Part shown: positions 31,590-38,961 of the stretch, piece by piece
Layout: the number at the start of each line of letters is the position of its first letter
Position numbering within the stretch: the stretch's first letter is position 1
DNA from: Candidatus Hydrogenedentota bacterium
GTDB lineage: Bacteria > Hydrogenedentota > Hydrogenedentia > Hydrogenedentales > JAEUWI01
Reading direction: 5' to 3'
DNA length: 64,000 nt
Assembly (NCBI GenBank): GCA_019637335.1
Contig: JAHBVV010000011.1
Span: 1-64,000 of the forward strand
Notes under the pieces: generated by a model
Told to the model about the DNA's origin: nothing
Databases searched by the model: none
What the model saw: the letters and a program-made list of their open reading frames with translations, nothing else
Program-made: the position numbers and the translations under genes

Positions 31590-32753
31590 ATGAGTCGAGG
31601 AAAACCAGAGTTTGTGGGTGAAGGCGGGCGCCCCGCGTTTCGGGGGCCGGGCGGCTCCGGCCTCTCGCGCCGTTCGATGTTCCTGGCCATGGCGCTGGCG
31701 GCTTTTCTCCTGGCGCCGCTTGTGGTCTTCAATCTGTGCTTCGAGTACGTCCGCCCCAACGAATTTGGGATTAAGGTCGTTCATATCGGCATTAACCGCG
31801 GCGTACAGGAGAAGATCTACCCGGCCGGTTACGCGTTCCGTATTCCGTTCGGCGTGGAGCAGGTCCACCGGCTGCCGCAGAGCATCCAGGTGCTCGAGCT
31901 CACCAACTATGCCGGGACGCCGGGCGCGGGAGCCCATGTCACCAAGGGGGCCAAGATCCAAACCTCCGACGGCTTCTTCGTGGATGTGGACGCGACCATT
32001 CTCTACCGGATCGTCGATCCCTACGAAGTCTTCACGCGCCTGGGGCAGGAGCAGAAGTTCCTCGAGCTCGGGATGCTGCCCAAGGCCGAATCCGTGTTGA
32101 AGGAGGCTCTGGGACAACTCACGACGGAGGAGTTCTACGATTCGCAGTTGCGGGTCGCCAAGGCGCATCTGGCGCGCGAAATTCTCAACGAAAAACTGGC
32201 CAACGAAGGCATGGAAGTCGAGCACGTGCTGGTCCGCTACTTCGAGTACAGCCCATCGATCCAGCAGAACATCGAAGACAAGAAGCTCCAGGACCAGCTC
32301 GTGTTTACCAACGAATCCAAGGGGCGGGCCGCCGAACAGCGGCAGGTCCTCATGCGGACGAAGGAGGAGGGGGAATACATGGTTAAGGTGAAGATGGCCG
32401 AGGGCGACGCCTACCGGGTGGAGAAGGAAGCGGAGCGCGACCTGTACCAGCGCACGAAGACGGCCGAGGCCGACTTAATGGTGGCGCGGGCGGAGGCGGA
32501 GGGAATCCGCATGAAGAACGATGCCATGCAGACCCTGGGCGCGGACGCTATGGTGGCGATGCGCATGGCCGAGGTTCTCGAGGGCCTGGACACCATCTAC
32601 GTTCCCGCGGGCGGCGATCTGGGCCTTAACCCGCTTGACCTGGACAGCGTATTGCGCATGTTCGGGGTGGCGCAGGGCGATGCCGCATCCGCGCCGGCGA
32701 GGCAGCCCCGGCCGCTCCCGGCGCCCGGCGCGGCGGAGGAGGCAGCCCAATGA
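31590..32753 (+). CDS. SPFH/band 7 membrane protein
   Basis: A 387-residue prohibitin-like protein with one N-terminal membrane helix (FLAMALAAFLLAPLVVFNL), then an SPFH domain (GIKVVHIGINRGVQEKIYPAGYAFRIPFGVEQVHRLPQ, IQTSDGFFVDVDATILYRIVDP) and a long coiled coil rich in Glu and Lys. The C-terminal tail is Pro/Ala-rich. SPFH proteins scaffold membrane complexes or proteases such as FtsH. It overlaps the next gene by 4 bp, so two different SPFH proteins are made together, as in HflK/HflC-type complexes, although neither has the usual HflK or HflC ends. Confidence 0.83.
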   Translation: MSRGKPEFVGEGGRPAFRGPGGSGLSRRSMFLAMALAAFLLAPLVVFNLCFEYVRPNEFGIKVVHIGINRGVQEKIYPAGYAFRIPFGVEQVHRLPQSIQVLELTNYAGTPGAGAHVTKGAKIQTSDGFFVDVDATILYRIVDPYEVFTRLGQEQKFLELGMLPKAESVLKEALGQLTTEEFYDSQLRVAKAHLAREILNEKLANEGMEVEHVLVRYFEYSPSIQQNIEDKKLQDQLVFTNESKGRAAEQRQVLMRTKEEGEYMVKVKMAEGDAYRVEKEAERDLYQRTKTAEADLMVARAEAEGIRMKNDAMQTLGADAMVAMRMAEVLEGLDTIYVPAGGDLGLNPLDLDSVLRMFGVAQGDAASAPARQPRPLPAPGAAEEAAQ

Positions 32754-33784
32754 AACGCCCGGAACTCTTACTCGTCGCGATACTGCTCCTCGGCTCCCTG
32801 GCCGGGTGCATGCCCTACAGCACCGGACCCACGGAGATCGGCGTCCGCACCGTGAAGTGGTCGCCCACCGGCGGCCAGGGTGTGCAGGATCACGTCTACC
32901 AGCCGGGCTCAACGCATTTCTTTGTGCCGTTCATTACGGACTGGCATACCTTTGACACGCGCATCCAGAAACTCGAAATGACCGCCTCACCGGGCGCGGG
33001 CGATCGCTATGGAATGCGGGATGACCTGCTGTTCAAGACCATCGACGGGAACGACATCAGCCTCGACGTCATCATTTCCTATCGCATCGATCCGGCTCGT
33101 GGCCCGTTGATACTCCAGCAGGTGGGCGCGACCGACCTGCAGATACGGGACAATATCGTGCGAACCATCGGGCGCAGCAAGCCGCGCGACATCTTCGGCG
33201 AGCTCAAGACGGAAGACTTCTACCAGGCCGAAAAGCGCAGCCGCCAGGCGTTAATCGTTAAGGACAAACTCAATGAGATGCTGGCCGAGTACGGCGTCGA
33301 CGTGACCGAGGTGCTCCTGCAGGATTACAATTTCACGCCGGCGTACCAGGAGGCGATCGAAGAGAAAAAAATCGCCGATCAGCAGGTGGAGAAGCTGCGC
33401 TCGGAGACGAAGGCCGTGGAGCAGGAGTACATCACGCTCGTGAAGGAGGCCGAGGCCGAGATCGCCAAGATTAAGGCCGCCGCAGACGGCGAGTTTGAGC
33501 GCGCAAAGATCGAGGCGGACGCCTACTTCCGCCAGCAGGAGCGGATCGCGGAAGCGATCCTGGCGGAGGCCGTGGCGGAGGCGGAAGGTATAACGAAAAT
33601 GAACGAGGCGCTCTCGGGCGACGGCGCGCCGGACGTCGTCAAGCTGCGGATCGCCGAGGCGCTGGCGAAGAAGAAAATCGTGATGGTGCCCATGGGCGGC
33701 GGCGGGCTCGACGTGCGCTCAATGGACATCAACGCGCTGCTCGGGCTCTACGGCGCCAGGGCGCTGGGCGAGAAGAAGGAGTAA
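32750..33784 (+). CDS. SPFH/band 7 lipoprotein
   Basis: A 344-residue protein with a lipoprotein signal MKRPELLLVAILLLGSLAGC; the lipobox Cys is residue 20. SPFH domain: TEIGVRTVKWSPTGGQGVQDHVYQPGSTHFFVPF, DGNDISLDVIISYRIDPARG, then coiled coil KIADQQVEKLRSETKAVEQEY and a Gly-rich tail. Compared with the partner it is anchored by lipid rather than a helix. The start overlaps the stop of the preceding gene by 4 bp, and both share the GVQ turn and the Y-x-P-G motif. A hetero-oligomeric membrane ring is likely; no protease gene is nearby. Confidence 0.8.
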   Translation: MKRPELLLVAILLLGSLAGCMPYSTGPTEIGVRTVKWSPTGGQGVQDHVYQPGSTHFFVPFITDWHTFDTRIQKLEMTASPGAGDRYGMRDDLLFKTIDGNDISLDVIISYRIDPARGPLILQQVGATDLQIRDNIVRTIGRSKPRDIFGELKTEDFYQAEKRSRQALIVKDKLNEMLAEYGVDVTEVLLQDYNFTPAYQEAIEEKKIADQQVEKLRSETKAVEQEYITLVKEAEAEIAKIKAAADGEFERAKIEADAYFRQQERIAEAILAEAVAEAEGITKMNEALSGDGAPDVVKLRIAEALAKKKIVMVPMGGGGLDVRSMDINALLGLYGARALGEKKE

Positions 33785-33835
33785 CAGGGCTCGTTGAACG
33801 GAGTAGACCGAACCTCTCACGAGCGATGTCGCGCG

Positions 33836-33905
33836 GTCCACCCCGTCCACTCCGTCCACTCAGTCCACTTAGTCCACTCTGTCCACTCTGTCCACTCTGT
33901 CCCGG
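33836..33905. repeat. 9-bp tandem repeat (GTCCACTC type)
   Basis: Eight or more copies of a 9-nt unit around GTCCACTCN between the SPFH operon and the 3' end of mrfB. Same family as the repeat at 18.35 kb. Confidence 0.8.
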
Positions 33906-33913
33906 TAACGCCC

Positions 33914-35503
33914 TCAAAAATCCAGCGATCCGCCCCGTCGGCCCAGTTTCTTCTCCAGCCGCTTCAGGCGGTGGCGGAAGGCGCGCGCTTCCGGGCGCTC
34001 CAGGCCCGCGCTGCCGCTCCGGGTCGCATACGCGGTGAGCGCCTCGCGGCAAAGGCGAGCGGCCGACTCCAGGTCCCGGGCGCGGTGCTCATAGTGCTTG
34101 GCGAGTTCGTGCAGCGCTTCGGGGTCCCCCGGGAATTCCTCCAGCAGCCGCTCCCAGGCCTCCTGCATTTCTTCCCATCGCGCGCGCCGCTTGCACGCCA
34201 GCGCGAGCATCTCCAGGCATTCCCGCCGCAACGGCGAATCGCTCACCTCTTCCAGGAATGCGGCGGCATGTTCGATGGCCCCGTCGTACTGCTTCTGCCG
34301 GAAGTGGAGCCGCACCACCGAAAGTTTGTCTTCCGTGTGGGCGAATCCCTGGCCCGCGGGCGCATCCAGGCATTGCGACATCCACGCCGTCAGAGAAACC
34401 AGCGAGAGAATGTCCATTTCGTGGTGATAGATCACACCCTCCAGCGGGCGGGCGTCGCGCTCGTCGAGATAGCGGAACCACAGCTGCGGGATCAGGTAGC
34501 CGGGGACGTCGCCCTCGCGGTAAATGGAGAGGATCTCGCGCTCCACATTGCCGAGGCTGCAATCCTTCAGGCGCTGCTTCCAGAAGCGCCGCGCGGCGTG
34601 CACCAGGTCCAGGTGAAGGATGTCGCCCTTGCGGAACGGGATGCGGTTCTGAATAAAACGGGTTCGGAGCAGCGGCAGGTCAAAGCTCTTGCCGTTGTAA
34701 CTCACCAGCGCGTCGTGCCGGTCAAACAGCTCCGCCAGATACTCCAGCATTGGCTCTTCATCGTCGAAATCGCGCAGGATGCATTGGTCCAGCCGGAAGG
34801 CGTCGTCCAAGAAATAGCCCACGCCCACGAGAAACGCCACGGTCCCCGCCCCGCCCATGAGCCCCGTCGTCTCCGTGTCCACGAAGCAGGCCCGGCGCGG
34901 ATCAAAATCGGCCAGCGTTGGGTCGCACGCGGATAAGGCGATGTGGCGGGACTGGCTCTGAAGCGCCGCGCCCAGTTCGACAATGCCCTGGCGGTAATCG
35001 AGCGGGTAATCGTGGCGTATCAGGTAGAAGCCGCGGTCCGGCTCGCCGATTATCTCGCCGGGAATGTGGTTTTCGAGGAGGTAGACGCCGGACTCGCGCT
35101 CTTCCTGTGTGATCCGCGGCCCGCGCGCGATCGGGGCCTCAAAGGTATGGTCCACCGGCACGCCCAGCCGATCCGCCAGGCCGCGCAGCCGGTTTACGTT
35201 ACCCGAGGGCGGCAGCGCGGCCTCGCGCGGCGGCGATCGGCGCGGCGTCGGGTTCTCGGCCAGTTCGCGCTGAAGCGTGGCCCCCGTCTTGAGCCCGTGG
35301 GCCTTCAACAGGTCCGCCAGCTTGCCCGTGGGAGTCGCGCCCCGATCTTGCGGAGGCAGCGGGTCCGCCGGTTCGGCCCGATCCGGCGTCTCGGCGGGCC
35401 GTTGAGATTCCTGCGCCTTGGCCGCCGCCGGCGCGACATCCCCCGCCGTGCCCAGGCCCGTCATGCCCTTCAGTGCGTCGAGCTTCCTCTTCAAGTCGCT
35501 CAT
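33914..35503 (-). CDS. mrfB: MrfB/YprB-like RNase H-fold exonuclease
   Basis: A 529-residue protein. After a low-complexity N-terminus (about 1-110) comes a DEDD exonuclease domain: ACFVDTETTGLMGGAGTVAFLVG (first Asp-Glu), LVSYNGKSFDLPLLRTR, and the LEGVIYHHEMDILSLVSL end motif. The last 120 residues are helical repeats (TPR-like). The gene starts at ATG 35503, overlapping the helicase gene by 4 bp. In Bacillus subtilis MrfA/MrfB (YprA/YprB) form a repair route for mitomycin-C-type damage; the same pair and order are seen here. Metal-dependent trimming of damaged DNA is the expected role. Confidence 0.8.
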   Translation of the reverse strand: MSDLKRKLDALKGMTGLGTAGDVAPAAAKAQESQRPAETPDRAEPADPLPPQDRGATPTGKLADLLKAHGLKTGATLQRELAENPTPRRSPPREAALPPSGNVNRLRGLADRLGVPVDHTFEAPIARGPRITQEERESGVYLLENHIPGEIIGEPDRGFYLIRHDYPLDYRQGIVELGAALQSQSRHIALSACDPTLADFDPRRACFVDTETTGLMGGAGTVAFLVGVGYFLDDAFRLDQCILRDFDDEEPMLEYLAELFDRHDALVSYNGKSFDLPLLRTRFIQNRIPFRKGDILHLDLVHAARRFWKQRLKDCSLGNVEREILSIYREGDVPGYLIPQLWFRYLDERDARPLEGVIYHHEMDILSLVSLTAWMSQCLDAPAGQGFAHTEDKLSVVRLHFRQKQYDGAIEHAAAFLEEVSDSPLRRECLEMLALACKRRARWEEMQEAWERLLEEFPGDPEALHELAKHYEHRARDLESAARLCREALTAYATRSGSAGLERPEARAFRHRLKRLEKKLGRRGGSLDF

Positions 35504-37821
35504 GGCAGCGCGGCCTTCTGCTCGGGATCGGCCGGCGCCGCCGCGTCCTCCACGCCCAGCGCCATCCGCACCAGCCGCAGCGCGCCGCCCTTGCCGTGAA
35601 CGCCCGTCTCCAGCACGCTCCCCACGCAACTCGGGCACCCCTCCCGGCACGGACAATCCGAGAGCAGCGACACCGCCGCCTCCAGAAGCCGCCGGTGGTG
35701 GTGGAACAGCTTCTCGCTGATACCCACGCCGCCGGGGTACCGTTCATACAGGTAGACCGTGGGCAACTCGCCGGTGGGCGACCGCAACATCGCCTGCGCG
35801 CGGATGTCGCTCGGATCGCAGAGCACCTGCACCGGCGCCACCTGCTTGAGCGTGTTCGCCAGCGCGTTCAGCGCCTCGCCGAGTTCCTCTTTCGCAATGC
35901 CGAAGCGCTCCGCCGTGTCCAGGGGGAACTCGATCCAGTAGCCCGTCGTGTGCATGGTCTGCTCGGGTAGGTGGATCTCGCCCCAGCCCACGTTCTCGTG
36001 CGAACCGAACTTGATCTTCTTATAGATCGTCGGCAGCCACGTCACGCTCAGCTCGCCGCAGCACCGCTCCACTTCGTGCTCGGGCTTGCTCTCGAAGACG
36101 TCCAGCACCTTCAGATCGACCTTCATCTCGGCGTCCGTGTAGTAATCCACCTCCACGGGCCGCGCATACGCCTTGCGGTCCTCCAGGTCCAGCTCGTCGA
36201 TCGTGTACTGCTGGCTCTGGTGAAGGTAGATCGCATTCTGATACACCTCCACGTGCGCCGCGAAAAAATCCACCTCCCCGATGACCCGCCCGTTGTCCGA
36301 CGTGTCCAGGATCACCACGTTGCCCGGCGCCGCCGTCCGCAGGCTGATGTCGGAAGCGGGGTAGGTGTCCGCGCTCCAGTGCCACTTGTTCCGCACCTTA
36401 CGCAGCACCCGGTTGTCCGCCAGATAATCCAGGATTTCGCCCGTCGACTTCGCGTCCAGCCCGAAGGCCTCGCCCTCCACAAAGGGAATCTCAAACGCCG
36501 CGCACTTCAGGTGGCTCGTGAGGATTATCAGGTTGTTTGGGTCCACCGTGGCCGTTTCCGGCGGCTGCTCGAAGAAATACTCCGGGTGCCCGATAATATA
36601 CTGATCGATCGGCGCGCTCGTGGCGATAAGCACCACCAGCGACACCGTGTTGCGACGGCCCGCGCGACCCGCCTGCTGCCACGTGCTCGCGATGCTCCCC
36701 GCGTAGCCCGTCATGATGCACACGTCCAGCGCGCCGATGTCGATGCCCAGCTCCAGCGCGTTCGTGCTCACCACCGCCATCACGTCCCCGTTCCGGATGC
36801 CCTGCTCGATCTCCCGGCGCTCCGTGGGCAGGTAGCCCCCCCGATAGCCCCGCACCAGGTGGTGGCTCTTGCCCATCTTCCGCACCGCCTCCTTCAGATA
36901 CGTCGTCAGAATCTCCACGCGCAGGCGGCTCCGCGCGAATACGATGGACTGGATATCCTTGAACAGCAGCGAGGCCGCCAGCCGGCTCGCCTCCTTCACC
37001 GAGGATCGGCGGATGCCCAGCTCCGCGTTCACCACCGGCGGATTGTAGAACAGGAAATGCTTCTCGCCCGCCGGCGCCCCGTTGTTGTCGATCAGACGCA
37101 CCGGCTCCTCGATAATCCGCTCCGCCATCTCCTTCGGGTTCGCAATCGTCGCGCTGCAACAGATGAACCGCGGGTTTGACCCGTAAAACGCGCAAATCCG
37201 CTTCAGCCGCCGGATCACATTCGCCAGGTGGCTCCCGAACACGCCCCGGTAATGGTGGATCTCGTCGATCACCACATACTCCAGGTGCTCGAACAGCCGG
37301 ATCCATATCGTGTGGTGCGGCAGAATGCCCGTGTGCAGCATGTCCGGATTCGTCACCACGATATGCCCCGCGCTCCGCACCGCCTGCCGCGCCGACGCCG
37401 GCGTGTCCCCGTCGAAGGTATACGTCCCGATCTTCACCTCCATCGTGTCGATCGCCCCCTTCAATTCGTTCACCTGATCCTGCGATAGCGCCTTCGTCGG
37501 AAACAGGTACAGCGCCCGCGCCTGCGGATTCCGCAAGATCGTGTTCAGCACCGGCAGGTTGTAGCACAGCGTCTTCCCGGAAGCCGTCGGCGTCACCACG
37601 CACGTGTGCTCCCCGCCCAACGTCGCCGCCACCGCCTCCGCCTGATGCGTATACAGTTGATGGATGCCCCGCTTACGCATCCCCGCAACAAGATCCGGAT
37701 GCATCCCCGCCGGAAAATCCGCATACCGCGCCGCGCGCGGCGGGATCGTGTGCCACTTCGTCAGATTCCGGCAGAATTCCGGATCCGAGCGAAGGCGGTC
37801 CAGGGTTTGGGCTACGTTCAT
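35500..37821 (-). CDS. mrfA: MrfA/YprA-like DEAD/DEAH-box helicase
   Basis: A 773-residue SF2 helicase. Motif I TPTASGKTLCYN, motif II VIDEIHHY, motif III CSATIANP, then helicase C motifs FARSRLRVE and GRAGRRNTVSLV. The C-terminal DUF1998 region holds the four-Cys cluster CPCREGCPSC, typical of MrfA. It unwinds DNA in a nucleotide-excision-independent repair path with MrfB. The promoter is TTGCAA-17-TATATT (37857-37829), with the -10 box only 7 nt before ATG 37821, so the message would be leaderless. A duplicated fragment of the start and promoter lies 606 bp upstream. Confidence 0.85.
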   Translation of the reverse strand: MNVAQTLDRLRSDPEFCRNLTKWHTIPPRAARYADFPAGMHPDLVAGMRKRGIHQLYTHQAEAVAATLGGEHTCVVTPTASGKTLCYNLPVLNTILRNPQARALYLFPTKALSQDQVNELKGAIDTMEVKIGTYTFDGDTPASARQAVRSAGHIVVTNPDMLHTGILPHHTIWIRLFEHLEYVVIDEIHHYRGVFGSHLANVIRRLKRICAFYGSNPRFICCSATIANPKEMAERIIEEPVRLIDNNGAPAGEKHFLFYNPPVVNAELGIRRSSVKEASRLAASLLFKDIQSIVFARSRLRVEILTTYLKEAVRKMGKSHHLVRGYRGGYLPTERREIEQGIRNGDVMAVVSTNALELGIDIGALDVCIMTGYAGSIASTWQQAGRAGRRNTVSLVVLIATSAPIDQYIIGHPEYFFEQPPETATVDPNNLIILTSHLKCAAFEIPFVEGEAFGLDAKSTGEILDYLADNRVLRKVRNKWHWSADTYPASDISLRTAAPGNVVILDTSDNGRVIGEVDFFAAHVEVYQNAIYLHQSQQYTIDELDLEDRKAYARPVEVDYYTDAEMKVDLKVLDVFESKPEHEVERCCGELSVTWLPTIYKKIKFGSHENVGWGEIHLPEQTMHTTGYWIEFPLDTAERFGIAKEELGEALNALANTLKQVAPVQVLCDPSDIRAQAMLRSPTGELPTVYLYERYPGGVGISEKLFHHHRRLLEAAVSLLSDCPCREGCPSCVGSVLETGVHGKGGALRLVRMALGVEDAAAPADPEQKAALP

Positions 37822-37828
37822 GAAACTG

Positions 37829-37857
37829 AATATAGCATCAGTGGTTGCGAATTGCAA
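37829..37857 (-). promoter_or_regulatory. mrfA promoter, leaderless type
   Basis: TTGCAA (37857-37852) and TATATT (37834-37829), 17-bp spacer. The distance to the ATG is 7 nt. The same arrangement is duplicated at 38438-38466. Confidence 0.7.
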
Positions 37858-37879
37858 GAGACGGGTTGCGCCGCCAATT

Positions 37880-38308
37880 CTAATCGTCGTCCTTTCCCGA
37901 TATTCGCCGTACCTCCCGGTCAAAGTCCGAGACATATTCCCGGTCCTGCTTCACGCGATAAACGTCAAACTCCTGTTCGGCTTTCAGTTTTGCCTCGCGC
38001 GAGTTCACCCGGTAGCCCACGGAGATAATAGCGTCCAGGTTGTAGTATTTCGTGTTGTAGGTTTTCCCGTCGGCGGCAGTTCGTGCAAAAACTGCACATA
38101 CTGAACGCTCCTCCAGCTCGCCGTTCCTGAATACGTTACGAAGGTGCTTCGTTATGACGCTTCGCTCCGAGCCGAATAGATCCGCAATATCACGCTGGGT
38201 CAGCCAGACCGTCTCGTCACGGAGGAATACCTCCACGTTCACCTTACGGTCTTTTGCGGTATACAGCAAAAAGTCGGAGCGCTCGCCTCGCGCCGCGTCA
38301 TCGTTCAT
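37880..38308 (-). pseudogene. RhuM-family protein with an internal deletion
   Basis: A 142-residue frame. Residues 1-105 match the N-terminal part of RhuM virulence-type proteins (VNVEVFLRDETVWLTQRDIADLFGSERSVITKHLRNVF, KTYNTKYYNLDAIISVGYRVNS). The last 35 residues match the C-terminal tail (KLKAEQEFDVYRVKQDREYVSDFDREV). RhuM proteins are usually about 330 residues, so some 190 central codons are missing with the frame kept. Its ATG overlaps the stop of a truncated copy of the mrfA start (ATGA), so it is coupled to the duplicated mrfA promoter. It may make a short protein; function unknown. Confidence 0.65.
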
Positions 38309-38430
38309 GGCGCCGCCTCTGGATTAGCTGCAAACCGCGCCGCGCGCGGCGGGATCGTGGGCCACTTCGTCAGATCCCGGCAGAATTCCGGATCCGATCG
38401 AAGGCGGTCTAGCGTCTGGGCGACATCCAT
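38305..38430 (-). pseudogene. Duplicated 5' fragment of mrfA
   Basis: From ATG 38430 the 41 codons begin MDVAQTLDRLRSDPEFCRDL and match the first part of mrfA (start 37821), with several substitutions. The duplication covers about 137 bp (38331-38467 versus 37725-37861), including the promoter (TTGCAA-17-TATATT). Its stop overlaps the RhuM start. The copy therefore drives RhuM, while the original still drives mrfA. Confidence 0.8.
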
Positions 38431-38467
38431 GAGACTGAATATAGCATCAGTGGTGCCGGATTGCAAG

Positions 38468-38741
38468 GAAAGTAGGATAGCCGTCCCGGCTGTCCACCCC
38501 TGAATGTAGGATAGCCGTCCCGGCTGTCCAACCGCGCCGGCAGGCGCGGAGTAGCCACGTCGTGACCACGCAGGCTGGGGCATCGTGAAGGCACGGACAA
38601 GTTGACAATTGGCGTCAAATAGAGCGCCAGGAAAGCCAAAAGCCATGTCCGCCAAGACAGTATGTTGGCATGGGGGGATTCTGAAGGTAATATGAAGAAG
38701 GACCTGTCGCAAGGACTTCGAAAAGCCCCCCCGAGGTACAA
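38468..38741. repeat. Palindromic and direct repeats upstream of the RhuM insertion
   Basis: Two direct copies of GTAGGATAGCCGTCCCGG (about 38471-38490 and 38510-38530), the reverse-sense member of the family at 2982-3107. The rest shows no gene that I can support. Confidence 0.6.
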
Positions 38742-38915
38742 ATGGACGAAAGAGCAATCACCGAGGGTTCGGGCAATGTATTCGCCGACTTCGGCATCCA
38801 GAAATCGGAAGAAGCCCAACTCAAATCGCGACCGGCCCTACGCATCTACAAGGCCATTCAAGACCAAGGTCTGACCCAACGTCAAGCGGCCGCGACGACA
38901 CGGGTGGTGCGGTGA
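38742..38915 (+). pseudogene. Truncated Xre/HigA-type antitoxin
   Basis: 57 codons: MDERAITEGSGNVFADFGIQ, then EEAQLKSRPALRIYKAIQDQGLTQRQAAATTRVVR and stop. The start matches HTH_37/HigA-like antitoxins (S-S-G-N-V-F-A-D-L-G), but the helix-turn-helix normally continues with an L-G-V-S-Q-P turn and about 35 further residues. Here it ends in the first helix. No toxin gene was recognised on either side. Confidence 0.55.
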
Positions 38916-38961
38916 GGCAGCGCGCCCGCGGGAAAACTGTTGGGTAACTCAAGTTGGAAGC

